From positions 5,033,613 through 5,097,612 of the forward strand of contig CM074804.1 in assembly GCA_037447605.1 (NCBI GenBank): a stretch of DNA of 64,000 nt, given 5' to 3'. Within the stretch, counting starts at the first letter, position 1. Every line of letters starts with the position of its first letter. This document shows, piece by piece, positions 1-12,793 of the stretch. A program made the translations under genes and the position numbers. Below the pieces are notes generated by a model. The model did no database searches. It was not told the DNA's origin and saw only the letters and a program-made list of their open reading frames with translations. Origin of the DNA: Zygnema circumcarinatum (Eukaryota; Streptophyta; Zygnematophyceae; Zygnematales; Zygnemataceae).

Positions 1-1219
1 TAACGCCTCCGTTCGCTGCGCGGTGCCGCGCGGCTCGAGCGCGGACGGGCGGGCGCATGCCGAGAGCGGAGACGCCGCCGAGCGAGAGGAGCCGCTTGCC
101 CGCGCCGCCTCTGCCCCTATCTATACCTCTCTCTCGCTTTCCCCCATTCTCAGCGAACAGCCTCTTTTTTTTTTGTTTCTTGGATCCCTCTTTTTTCCTA
201 TCCTTTCCCATCTTCCGCTCTCCCTCTTATTCCGCTTCATGGACCGCGATGGAATGCAGCCTCCATTGCAAGCAGAGAATCAAGTACGCATTCGCATGCA
301 CAATCGGAGGTTACAAGCACCTTTCCCTGATGAAGGACTTGCCCCACTTTTTTAAATTTGCAATGTAAAAATATCAATGTAAACAATCAATTCTACATAT
401 CAAACTGTTTAATTGGATTGCGCTCAAACAATGTGGCAACATTCACAAACGATCCAAACAACCTGTTATTCGCTGAGTTTGGAAGGCATTAGTATCCATT
501 CAAAAAGTGATTCTAGTGATCTCAAAGGTTGAAACCAACTCTTTTCTGACTAAGCGTCTATTTAATCAATAGTTGTCCATAAATGTTCTGCACACATACG
601 CATTAATCATTGCTTCTGCACACTAACAAACATTGGAAAGGGACCACTGCCACAGCATGGTCGGTAACCTTGGACAAACGAAAGACGGAAGAAACCTTCG
701 TAACTTTTTACACTTGTAAGTAGGGTAACCGTAAAGAAAGCCATGCTGCCGCACAGGATGCCCTGCCTGCGGACGCTTCAAACGACACGATCACTTTCCT
801 TGAAAAAGTGAACTTTGAGTTACAGCTTTCCCGATTCTCCGCTCCCGAAAACAGAATTTGGTCTCGTCACTATGAGACTAAACCGGAGCTGCCATTGGCA
901 CATATCTCGTTTGCCGGTACAACTCCAAGGCCTACCCATCCGACCACAATGGTACAAAGCACCCACAATTAGTCTCTCCAATTACTCATAGGATTCACAC
1001 TAGGTGCTAAGGAAGTCCGCATGAGATTTTGGGCTTACATTGAGTGCCATATTCCTTGTGGGTCCAACGGAGTTGGACCTGTATACAGCAGGGGAGACAG
1101 ACTTCTCAAGTAGTTCTCGGACGTCGTTCAACGAGTCGTCATTCTGAATCGCGTCAATTGCCTGTCCTCCATATAGAGGGAACCACATGTTAGCCACTGA
1201 GTACAGTCTTTGCTTCTCA
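1..1219. other. Left-edge intergenic DNA, no gene supported
   Basis: The first 130 bases are GC-rich and are followed by a CT-rich stretch to about 240; the rest is ordinary AT-balanced DNA. Two overlapping open frames between 23 and 368 have pyrimidine-tract composition (Ser/Leu/Pro/Phe runs) and no recognisable domain. The left part could be the 5' end of a gene lying outside the window, but nothing proves it. Bases about 380-1219 probably include the 3' untranslated region of the minus-strand gene that ends near 1220. Confidence 0.5.
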
Positions 1220-4200
1220 TCATCTCTTGAACTTGCCTGCATCTGAACGACCTCCAAGGCTGTAAGCAGGAGAAGAATTCGCCTGCAAAGTAACAACGTT
1301 TTCAAACGACTGCAGTAACAGGTTGCGAGTCAGAAACTTTTCATCCTTGAAAGTTTTTTTCGCAGAACAACATCAATATAGGTTGAATTGGTTGAACATC
1401 ATAATGATCGGCTCTAACAACTGGTATATCACTGGCTTCAGCCACTTCAGGCTAAAAAACTGTCCAAACGTATCATAAACACCATTGCAATTCTTCGTGG
1501 GAGAAAAAAAAATCATAATCTTTTGAAGGACCATTATCAAAAAACCGACCCAAACATCATATTCTACACCGTCCGATCTGTCCAACACCTTTCACTTCAG
1601 GTCTACTCTCGCTCTTACCTGTCTAATGCGGTCCAATGTTTGGCCGCCATTATTTGTTGGAAGCCAGCGAATGCCGTCCAACGAGGCCATCCATGCTCTT
1701 TCCTCACTTGATCCTTGTTCCAGCCTCTTCAATTTGCGCTCCACCAAGCGTTGGCGGTGTGGCAGTCCCCAGCTCGCACTGCTTGATTGCAACATCGGCT
1801 GTGAGGGAGTGGGAGATGCTTGCTGCTGCGGTTGCTCCCAGCTCTTGCGGTTTGGTTGCGGAAGTGGCTGTGCAGGTGCAGACGATGCCTGCTGCTGCGG
1901 TCGCTGTTCTTGTGACATCTGCTGGTTTCCAGGGCTGGGGGGTCGCTCAAGATCCTGCAAAGTCCTGCCAATTATCTCATTAGCCAAAAGCACTGAACAA
2001 GTATTATGACACATATTTTATGGAAGACACAATGAACAGAATGCCCACTTCATGATCATGTATGAGAGACAAAACTCACAAAAACTGCTGGGAGCAAGAA
2101 TCTCGCTCCTATTCACAAACCTGTGGTTTGAAGCAACGTAAAACAGCACATGTAGCATGGACCAGTCAGAATACGCAATTCATACAACGTGTTTGAACGG
2201 CAAACTCAGTGCAACGCGCCTTCACACAGATTGTGCACACACCAATAACGTACCATGCAATAGCACACTAGCTCAGTCCCTCAACCTCAAGTCCTAATCC
2301 AACTCAGACATTCCAAGTGTGTTAAGCATTCCGACAAACTCCACTATCACGTCAGAGTAACATTCAGAAAGTTCGCAGCCTTGATCAAGCATACTCTTGC
2401 TTCGCTTGACGAAGAGCTAACTCAGGGAAAGGTTGACCACCTGACAAGTTGGGCAAACGATCTTTCTGCTCGTGGAGTTGGGTGGCATATTCTGGTGGAG
2501 GGGTCCTGCGTCTTTGATAGTTGTTGGAACATGGGTAAGGCAGAATGACTTCGGACAGCCGCGACATATGTACTTTGGCACAACACGACAGCTCTCGCCT
2601 GCTGCACACTGATGGCGAGGGCACGACCAAGTCTGCGAATCGATCTGTGCCTGCAACGACTCAGGAAAGGATGAACACCCTAATAGATGAAACCGGGGTC
2701 ACGAAATGCGACAGCATGCTACATCACAAACCGAGCCGGTCACGCAAAATGAGTAGGGTCAACCTCAATCCTGCCGCCACACGATGGCATATGTTTCATG
2801 ACTTCAACCAAAAAAACAATATAATTACAGGTTTTGCTGTCAGTGAAATTCATCCATGAAAGGTAGTGAAAGATTTATCATGAATACACAGTTTGGAAGC
2901 ATTCGAAAGGTGCGAAGTTCAGAATCAAAGTATACAGAGTCTAACATAAAAAGCTCTTAAGTTGATTATGAATACCCGGGCAAGAATTCCATTAACTTCA
3001 TCAAGTTAGTATACAAAAAAAAAAAGGAAGAATATAACCCTGGCCTATTGGAATTCAATAAATCTATTCGATAAGCAGATGTATCTATATCGACTGAACC
3101 CATCAATGCATGCCCAATCGCCAAATGAGCATGATCATTGTGGCAGCTTGTCATTCGGATTGAAGTCTTGTATATGAGTTACATTGCATAAAATCTTAAT
3201 CAAAACCTGCTGTAAACAATCACTAATAAAAGGCAGCCAGGCAAGCGTCCGCTCTCTGAAGGCAAGGAGAATTAACTCACCGTGGTTGGGACGAGGCACT
3301 GAGGATGGCATGCCTTCCAGCATAAAATCGCGCCCTCCCCACCAATACCATTTCGGCCCCACATGCAGCATGCCACCTGGCCCGCCGCGGTCTTGCAGAT
3401 GAAACAAACATCCTCCCACACCTGCTGTTCACGGCAATTTGCCTCACAAGCTGCGATGTGGCATAGGTATTGGTTATGCAATACACGCTTGTGGGTCCTT
3501 GGGTCATTAAACGGTCGAGCAGCCTCCAATTCAACAGCAACTCTGCAATCAACAGGGGTTGCCAAACATCAGAGAAAATGATAACGCATGCAAACAAAAG
3601 CTAGTGTCAAAAAGTTCAATCAGCATCAAGATTTGCAAATAGGTCTTTGTTAATGGTCACCAGACAACAATTTATCCAAGAGAATACTTCATGTTCATAG
3701 TATACAGCAGAATATGGCCCAGAAGAAGTATCCTTATTTTTCCAGAGGCAGACCGTTTCACACCGTGCAAGCATTCGTTTTCTTTAAGTGTACATGCTGC
3801 CATTAGTCACACACCGCGGGGGTGCAATGGGAATGGGTCAGAGGTTGGGAGGAAGTGAAATGGAGGCAGGAGAGAGGAAGAGAGGCAAAGGAGGAATGGG
3901 AGTGAGGGAGAAACGGGAAGGGAAAAAGGAGAAGGAAGGGTGAGTGAAAAGGGAGACGAGAGAAAGACACAGGCAAGAAGAGGGAGAGTGAAGGGGAAAA
4001 TGAAGGAGAGCGGAAGATCGAGGCAGATGGGAAGTGGGAAAGGAAAACTGTCATTACACGACTGATTTGAAGACTCACGCAACTCTGGCTCTTCATTTCA
4101 TTCAAGGTGTACCTTTTTAAGGATGAGTGATTAAGTGGCACGTTTAAAGCACTTTTTGCAAAAAATCCGGACTTGTCATACTTCGTTATGGCAGTGGGCC

Positions 4201-6765
4201 TTATATTGTATTAGCGAAGTACCGTACACCGAATGTATTTTTATACTATTTCGTCTCCACTTGCTTCTCCAGTAACTTCATATTTAAGCTATTATTTTCA
4301 TCATCTCAAGAAGAATGCTTGGCACAAGGACTGCTCAAAAAACACCAAACCTAAAACTTTCGTATTCCAGGATATGGCAGGCTGGTCTCGTCAAATAAAG
4401 AGATAATCTTGCTGTGAACAGTTGGAAACTTGCGTTAAGTTTGAAAGGTTACGATTTGTATTTCCTAAATTAAGTATGATAGACGGATGTGTCAGAAACC
4501 TTACTCGTGAGTTGATGCTCGCTCATCTTCCTTCAAGCAATCAGCCTCTTCCCCATCCTCCCCATCACTCGACTCAGCCTCTTCCTCTGCTTCTCCATTC
4601 TGCCTGGCGCCCCCTGCTGACCCTGCGATCTCAACTGAATTTGGCGCATTCGGATAATTCGCACTTCTATCCTCTGAAGTAGGATTCTTGGCGTTAAGAG
4701 TGACATGTAGAGGAGGTGCCAGCAATTGGCTGCACCAGCCTGCCCTCTTGTAGCGCTCCCTCAATGTGCTGTGCCAATGTTTCTTGATGCCAGAAGCACT
4801 CCTGTTGGAAGAGCAGAGGATACAGACGGTGAAATACACTGACACAAACGCTTGACTTCCGAAGCAGGACAGCAACGTTTGTTAGCTGTTAAAACCTCGT
4901 ATTCTCTGAGGCCTTTAAGAGCTGAATAGAAATGGAACTCACAGAATTCTAAACCAGTAATGATTAATAATCCAGTTGGTGCTCCATGCAATGAAATACG
5001 GCCCTTGACAAGTACAAAGAAAATTGTATAAACCTGAGGAAGAGGGAAGGCAAGGCAATGGATACGTCACAAAAGTATCTTGGCTGCGTCACAGCAATAT
5101 CTTCGGTAATGGTCAAGTGAGACTCGCCTTCCAGGAAGAATCTTTTCGGCAAGCTGCCATTTATTGCCACACACGTAACGTAGCACCAGAAGCATAGCAT
5201 CCTCCTCCTCCGAAAATGGTCCCGACTTCTCTTCGCCTTTGTATTTGGGTGCTTCCTCAAGTAGAATATTTAACATCACCTCTTTCCATGCCGCATCATG
5301 CATACTTTCAGCCAACTTCTCACGATAACGCCGAATAAATTCAACTGCCACAAGTAACAATAAAGCATGATATAGATGAACGTATCTTCATGTCAACACA
5401 AAACAGACGAGCCTGCTGTTGTTTTGACGTGATGCGCCTTACCATCTTGTCACGTTTTTTGTTTAATGCTCAGATGAGCAAGAGTTTTCCATTCATAACA
5501 AGTTCATTTACATTCGTTAGGCTCACACTGTGTCACGCCTGATTGTTCCACGCCTTGACATTCAAGTTTAATCAAAACTATTAACATGGACTCCCAGGTG
5601 AATGAGCACTAGCGAGAATTGAAAACAAGAAACTACTCATAGATGGCAGGCCCATCACTAGCACCTCGACGGGCAGAAACTGCGTACAAACGCATATGCT
5701 TTCATAAAAGCCAAGATAAACCAAAGTGGTACTAGCCACTCATTGATAATTTGCAGCCAAAAGTTCTTGCGAACCTTTCTACTTTCCTGTCCAAACTACT
5801 TTAGCACTTTAAGCATGATTTGAAACGTACAACTACAGAGTCCACCTGTTAATGATACCAAAGTTTCGTCAAAGTTTCTACAAGTCCTTACAAAGGGCTA
5901 TTGATAAATAACAAAAAAAAGCAAAACAAAAATTTAAGTATCCAATAGCCACTAATACTTACCGATAACTTCAAAGATATGCTGACCCAGACTTATTTAG
6001 GTCCATATACAAAACAGTGAATTGTAATGACTATCATAACTAACAATTTCAGAATTTGCCGTACAAGACGGCAGAGGTAAAGAATGTCGGAAGGTTAAAT
6101 CTAAGTCAAAAACTCTTAGTCCTAACCCCAATGTCGCAATTGCTTTCTGATTTGATACTTCCATCAAAGGTCAAAAATTTCATCTCATAATTCTAGTTTC
6201 ATGATGACGACAGGCTGAACGAACCTGCTCTCCAAGCAGCAGGAAAGTCCTCCTCTTTCCCAATATGGCTTGCAGAATAACTGCTACTTGTAACTCCAGG
6301 TGTCTCCGCCCTGAAGCGCATCCTATCCCCAGCTGCGTGCTCAATACTCCCCAACCTCTGCACACTCGCAGGGCTTGCTGCGCCTGCAACACTCTTGCCC
6401 GCAAGCGAAATTGCGCTCGGCTTCCCTGTCCCGTCCCCCCCATTTGGCAGACTATACGCCCTCTCTTCCCATCCCACCCCTCTGCCATCAACGCCCGGAC
6501 TCTTCCCAAACCTGGAAACCACACCCTTCCCTCCTCCCCCCCCTCCTGCCCCCTCCTGTTTCCCTGCAGCGTGCGGCAGCAAGGGAGCGTGCCACTGGCC
6601 GTAAAACTCCGGCGCTACCGGCTTCGGATCGTACACGAAGGAGCCGAAATACGCAGCTCCGGAGTCCTGATAGCGGCGGAGCTCATCCAGCACCTGGTTG
6701 TAGAAAAGCGCGTCGAGAGCAGGCTCTCCTGGCGCCCCGAACCGCGGCTTCTTCAGCCGCCCCAT
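1220..6765 (-). CDS. Myb/SANT-like plus PHD-type zinc-finger protein
   Basis: Probable nuclear, chromatin- or DNA-associated protein. Seven exons in transcript order: 6765-6225, 5344-5071, 4801-4505, 3542-3281, 2650-2441, 1954-1619, 1282-1220; phases agree and give about 660 aa. Residues 222-290 form one Myb/SANT-like repeat starting GPFSEEEDAM with W243 and W281. An acidic Glu/Ser/Asp segment follows. Residues 417-473 fit a PHD finger (C417, C420, C429/C430, C445/C449, H450, C453, then C468, H471, C473), and 468-498 add a second Cys/His cluster (C479, C487, C490, C495, H498) like the extended PHD of chromatin proteins. Residues 529-640 are Gln/Pro-rich. The last exon is weak: the short in-phase tail of 20 aa ends at 1220, but another frame stays open to 1000. 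Nothing here names the gene; binding of modified histones or DNA is inferred from the domains. It is head-to-head with the glycosyltransferase at 7168. Confidence 0.72.
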
Positions 6766-7167
6766 GGCTGCCCTTTGCGCGCCCTGCGGTCTGCTCAGTG
6801 CGCCTCCGGTAACCCTAAAACTACGCTGCTGTCTGCGCCTGCGAGAGGCGCCCCTGCGCCGGATCTTTGCTGTCGCTCGGCGCTCCGTTCTACGGCCGTT
6901 AGTCTGGACCGAACTGGCGTGGACATGGAACGTCACAGGTCGAGGTCCCGCGTGGCGGAAGGAGCGCGCGCGAAGGACATTCGCGCGGCCCACTGATGAG
7001 GGCCTCCGTTTGCCCGCCTCCTCTTGCGATGCGCCTGCCCGCGTCCATGGAGAGGGTGGGACTGCCGCCGGGGGCAGGGCATGCGTTTGAGCTTCTGCGG
7101 CTGAGAGAGGTCGTCTGCAGTTCGGGAGAGTTTCTTGCTTCCTTTTGCGAACTTCTTGGCGGTGCTT
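6766..7167. promoter_or_regulatory. Shared upstream region of a divergent gene pair
   Basis: Only about 400 bases separate the start codons of the minus-strand Myb/PHD gene and the plus-strand glycosyltransferase, so this GC-rich stretch must carry the 5' untranslated regions and core promoters of both. No clear TATA box is visible for either. A long open frame crosses it on the minus strand, but its composition (Arg/Ala/Gln-rich) suggests chance. Confidence 0.5.
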
Positions 7168-10100
7168 ATGGGCTTGCGGACGATTCCCGCTGCGTATTCT
7201 CGAATCGGGTTTCTGATAGTGCTCAGTTTTGGTTTTTCTCTCCTTATCTGGAGCAAGCAGAAGGAAAACGAGGAGAAGGAAGACAGTCTGCAAGAGGTCA
7301 ATGTGATAAGGGGGCTGCATATTCTCAAGAGTTCTCCATTGCAGGATACTCGAGTTGGACTTGGACGTACGTCTGCTCACACGGTGGCTCCAGGTATAAT
7401 GTGGGTGCTTGTCTAAAAGGAAAATTTTCTTTTACTGAGTACTATGCGTTTGACCGCCGAGGTCGAGACGGGCGAATTCGGTGCATTTATGTCTCTCATA
7501 TTTCTTGGGTCACGGGACTTTATCTGTAGAACTCATGCCGTAGAGCATGTAGCAAGGTAGACGTTTTAATGACATAATATTTGCTTGTTGCATATTCTGA
7601 TCAGTCAGAAAGTATTAATTGTTAAATTTACCTTGATCTTGGTGACACCAACTGCATCAGACGCCGTTGCAAATTATGCCAGTTATTGTGAAGAAACTCT
7701 GTTCGTGTTTATAAAGTGGCACGATCTCACGACGGTTAATTTAACTTGGCTTTGGCGTAGGTCTTGGTTTTCCAGTTGCTTTCCAATTCTCTCCCTTTTT
7801 TTTAAAATAGCTTCTTCTTGTCTACTCGTCGAGTCAGAGCTTGCCTAAGTATTGACACTGTGGCTCGATGTTATCACGTCGTAAGTTACATTTATATACT
7901 TTCAGCACAAAGGCGTATTATTATTGAATGTGCTTACAGTCCCGTCTTTTCTGTGATATTCGGAGGTCAAGGCAGAATGATAACAGTAAACTTCTGAAAT
8001 CCAAAATTTCGCAGGTACCTTTTTGAAATACAGAGAAATGCAAGAGATCTTGAACGTTGGACTTTTGGTTGACTAAAGATAAATCTGCTAAAGGTGGTTG
8101 TCGAACATCATGAACTTTTATGTCAGAATCTTACAAGGAATCTTATTCTTCAAAAGTTTTTTTTTTTCTGGCAGACGTATTGGATGAAGAACCAACGAGT
8201 TCAAGCCACTTGTTGTTTGGCATTGCGTCATCTCTCGAATCGTGGTCCAGTCGAGGCAAGTTTGTAAGGTGTGTGCTCATGTAGTGACCCAATCTGCTAT
8301 CGTGTACCGGTAGAAGAGACTGCATGGATGTGAAACGAATGGACCAAGTTGACTGAATGGCTCGTGTGAGACAAGTTCCGCAGGGGAGATGAGACATATC
8401 ATTTTTACACGTCTTGGAAATTCTGAACATTCGTTGCTGCTGATATTCATGTTTAGTAATTTTCAACACAGATTGTGTGACAAACAACGAACCGCTTGAT
8501 TTAATGACCAATACAAATAAGAATAGCTGTTAGGTGGGGTACGTGAAGCCCTGCAACTGTCACTTATATTTGCAACTAGTGGTGCTCCATTCTACTAGTT
8601 TGCTACTAGTCTTAAGTTTACCGTCTGGTGATACGATCTTTAATCTTTGCTTTTGACATAAGGATGGGTAGATCATTTGAGTTCAAAATACTTCTTGATT
8701 TGCTCGCAGGACTTGGTGGAATATTCATAATGTCCGCGGCTTTGTATGGCTGGATGCACTCCCATCGGAGATACTTGAAATGGATCCCCCATTTCAGGTG
8801 TCTGGAGATATCAGGCATCTTCACTACCATGGGAAGGGGTTGCGATCCTATCTGCGGTTGGCACGCGTCATTAAAGATGCTTTCATGCTCAACATGCCTA
8901 ATGTTCGCTGGTAATTTCAGATCTCCTGTGTTGATTGAACTCGCACGGCTGTTTGTTCAGAGAATGGAAGAGTAATAGAGGTCTGACAGTTCATCCTTAT
9001 GGCTCATATCGTCCTTCCAGATTCGCGAAGGACCAAGCTGTCGATATAAATAAGAGCTTTCACAAGTTTGTTGCAATTGTGCCATTGATGTTCTTGCAGA
9101 TGCAAGAACTTCTGTCTGTCTTCTTATTTTATCGACTTTTAAGGAAAAAAATCATTTCACTACCTTGCATTCATGTGGATATTGTTTATATTTGCACGTC
9201 TTGTAGAAATTCTTTCCAGTTCTGTAATGGGTTTTTTTTCTAAGCGTTTCATGTACAGACGTTGCACTATTCCTGTGGTAAAATCTTTACGTCCTATTAA
9301 GGTGAAGGGATGGTTTGCCATTCATCTGTAAAGCTCTTCTTTGAATCACCATCTGCAGGTTTGTAATGGGCGATGATGATACGTTTTTCAGCCCTCAGGG
9401 TGTGACAGCGCTCCTTTCCAAGTATGACCATAATGAGATGCTGTACATCGGGAGCCAATCTGAGACGCACTGGCAGAACAACGTCATGTCACACGAGATT
9501 GCCTTCGGAGGCGGCGGGTTCGCCATTAGCCGGCCACTTGCCGCAGCTCTCAATCACACACTGGACAGTTGCATGGAGCGCTATACTGAGCTCTGGGGCA
9601 GCGATCAGCGAGTTGGAATCTGCATCGCAGAGCTTGGGGTGAGCTGAAGCTGTCCTGGGTTACTATGTTTGGTAGATGCAGACTAGTTGGCACTAGATCA
9701 CAATTTGGCTTGCATTTCTCTCGATTACTGTAGTAAACTTGCTAATTTTGAAGGATATCATTGATTGAAGGAAAGTTGGGATCAATAATTCTTTAGGGTT
9801 TTGCGTACTATGAAGCAAAACGGTTTTTGCAAAGTGGAAAGGTATACTGATGACTACAATATTCAATTGGCAAAGGTTGCAGATGCGCGTTTCCTTTGCA
9901 CATGTGAAATCATATAGCCCATATCTGCCTGGCTGGAATGCTAGACATTCAGAGCTTTTCTATTTCTGCGACTTTTCCAAACCAGTGGTTTCCGCTATCC
10001 TAGCTTATATGATGCCCAGAAATTTGTTTAGGCAGCCTTGATATTCTGGAACATGCTGCTCTTCCTTGTCAGAGTCTATATCCAACGACATGCTTATAGG

Positions 10101-11709
10101 TCCGACATACCTGAAGTAAAACTTGTTTTGCACAAATGCAGCTGCAGCGTCCTTGAGCTGTGCATTGACGGAGCAGAAGGCGTGACTCATCTGCATTTGA
10201 ATGGAAGCTACATAGTCTTACTCTGCTCTATGAAAATGCACAGGTTCATGTGACGCGTGAGAGAGGCTTCCATCAGTGTGATCTGCGTGGCTCCATTGCT
10301 GGCCTCTTTGAAGCACATCCGCCAGAAATATTCGCCTCGCTGCACCATCTTCAGCTGCTTCAACCTGTTCTTCCACATTTCAATGACCAAACCGTCGCAC
10401 TTCAAGCATTCGCAAGTGCCATGCAACCTGATCCAGTCGGTTTCCTTCAGGAAGCTATCTGCTATTTCCAGTTATGCTCTGTCCATTCATTCCCTTATGC
10501 CTTTTTTCGAAAGGAATGCTCAGCAGAAAAGCATTACAATTGGACTTGTCGATTGTTCTTTTGAAATAGTCGAGTCCTTCTGGATGATAAGGGTGCTTGT
10601 GGCGAGTATTGCTAATCATGAACTGACATTTGGTATGTTTGCTTGAGGGTGGTTAGAGATACGAAGGCGTGGACAATATCCATTGCTTGGGGATACTCTG
10701 TGAAGGTCTATCCCAAAGTACGAATACATCGCATATCACCACCACACATACATCACACAACATATGCTGCAATGTGAGAAAGTAACAGAGAAAAACGTAT
10801 GTTACCATTTCACAAAGTCCATCGTATTGCTGTCAAATCGAAGAGCAATCTACTTCAGTTGGTGCCTAGGGTTGGGTGAGGAGGTCGTCTCGTAGCTGAT
10901 CGCTTAAAGGGTAATTTGCAGATTCTACGCTTCTCTGGTTTGGAGCGCATGGAACGGACATTTCTCACTTACAGCAAAGAATCTGATCCCAATTCCTACG
11001 ACCTGAATACTCGTAAAGTTGAGGTCAGTGTTCATGTTTTGTATTGCCAGAGTCCTTTCTGTCAACTGTCGATCCTGTTATCACTTGTGTTATGACCAAT
11101 TTCCAGGTGCTGTATATTGGTCGTAGGGTTCCGCTGTTTTTCATATAGAATCCATTGTTATTGTGTTTCTCATTCTTGTAGCCAGATTTAGTTCGTTACA
11201 TGCCAACTGTTTAGTTCTTTACTTCCAACTATGAATACTGGAGCTCATGCTAGCCTCTCTCCTTGATGTCAATTTTTGTCCTTTTTGTCGTTCAATGACC
11301 CTAAGCTCTGCTATAAGCGACTACTAAAGCGTAGATTTCTCACTTTCACTCCGACTTCAATTCTTTTTGCTTTGCTTCCTGTCTTCAGGCTATGGCATCA
11401 GGTGATTGCGGCTTGCCTTATGTCATGTATGTGGACCATGTGGCCGCAAGACCGGATGGCAGCGTGGCGAGCCGCTATGTGCGTGAGAGCAAGAACAGAA
11501 GGCACTGTGCTCACAGGGTCGCTTCCCTCAACACGATAACTGTTGTGCGGTCAGAACCGATGCAAGTCAATAGACGGAAAGCTGGTCTCACGGTTGGACC
11601 TAACCTGAGGCGCCAGTGCTGCCATCAGATGCTTCTTCAGAATGAGGATGCTCTCACTATTTGGCTCGATTACTGCATGCCAGAACATGTGGTTGGGCCC
11701 TTTGAATAG
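7168..11709 (+). CDS. Fringe-like (DUF604) glycosyltransferase, copy A
   Basis: Golgi type II membrane glycosyltransferase of the plant DUF604/Fringe-like group (GT31-related); acceptor sugar unknown. Eight exons: 7168-7393, 8175-8268, 8710-8910, 9359-9638, 10244-10470, 10657-10717, 10922-11023, 11389-11709, giving 503 aa. A signal anchor lies at about residues 13-28 after a short cytosolic end. The family block SHLLFGIASS opens the catalytic domain, followed by TWWN, the metal-binding GDDDTFF motif (D179-D181), the AFGGGGFAIS block, the Cys-rich SDQRVGICIAELG region and GFHQCD. The C-terminal exon holds DUF604-type sequence with paired cysteines (RRQCCH). The start is the first ATG before the anchor. 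It differs from copies B and C by one extra intron in the 5' part. Copy B follows 1.1 kb downstream in the same direction, which points to tandem duplication. The family assignment is firm; the substrate is not inferable. Confidence 0.88.
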
Positions 11710-12793
11710 GGACAGTAGGAATTGCTCGCCTGGAGTGATAGCCTGCAATGCATACGGTAGTAAGGATTACTCTACTTAGTGATTGGATGCAAAAGCATTC
11801 TGAAAATAGAGAACAAGAGAGATACCGGAGATAAGGAAGTAGTGGGTGTGGGGCTGACACCAGGCTTGGAGTCCTTCTCAGGCTTTCAAGGTTCATTTTT
11901 CAGTCCGAGTTGAGTTTATTCTATTCAAGCTTAGTGCAGAGCTGTTTGAGTCATAGGGAGAAACAAAAAGAACGATGTAGTTGTGCTGCGGAAACCGATT
12001 TGATGCTGTAGTGAGGCCTATCGTTTAGTTACAGTCGCGGGGCAAACTCTTTTTTGTGTATATATAGAGACACTGGACGACAGACAAATCAACATGATCA
12101 GAGAGCGTTTGAACTTGGGACTCTTGTTACAGCGAGCATCGAGTGGCTTATCGCGCGGTTGTGTGCATGCAGTTCACCGGACACACACACATACATCTCC
12201 TTGGTGTGCAAAATATCCTCGCCATTGTACTGTAATTTTAGTGTTCTGGAAAATCAAACCAGAACGAGTTTCTCCATGTTTGCAAGGATCCTACCAGAGC
12301 TGCTGATCACTGAGCGCAATTCGCAGCAGAAACTGCAACCGTAGTACGCACCGGCCCGGGCAGCTCCCCGCGCCCCAGCGTGTCCATGTCCTGCAAGGTT
12401 AGGGGTTGGACTTTGCTTGACCTCGGCGTTCGAGGCTGTGCATGGCAGCCACCTGCAGACCGCCGGCGCGGAGATGCCGCTGGCGTCGTCACCGCCGCGT
12501 GTCAGGGGGCTTTGGCAGCCACGCGGCGCTTGAGAGCAGAGCGGCGCAGTCCTCTGCTGGCAGAGAGAAACTTCCTACAGTCGCTTCAGTCAAACCGGAC
12601 CCAGAGGTAAATCGGCTTACTTCTCTGATTTTGCTTTCAGGACCATTTGCTGTTTTTGTGCCGTAGGAAATCAAAGTGTGGGAAGGTTCTAGGGAAGGAA
12701 TAAAAGCTTGGCACAATATCGTCCGGTACTTTTAAGTTCGGTAAAAGTAACGTGAGACAGAAGGGTTTCGCTCACCACCGGCGAAGCGCGGAG
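11710..12793. other. Intergenic: copy A 3' end and copy B leader
   Basis: Bases 11710-12000 are probably the 3' untranslated region of copy A. A GC-rich patch at 12340-12560 with several short open frames is likely the promoter or leader of copy B. No protein domain or RNA gene is evident. Confidence 0.4.

Noticed and set aside
3807-4141. Ser/Phe/Leu/Pro-rich frames on the minus strand
   Set aside because: They are a translation of a long purine tract (GGAGGAAG-like on the plus strand) inside an intron of the Myb/PHD gene.
6199-7380. 393-codon open frame on the minus strand running past the Myb/PHD start
   Set aside because: Only the part from 6765 down looks like the gene. The upstream part is Arg/Ala/Gln-rich, crosses the first exon of a well supported gene on the other strand, and a good ATG lies at 6765.
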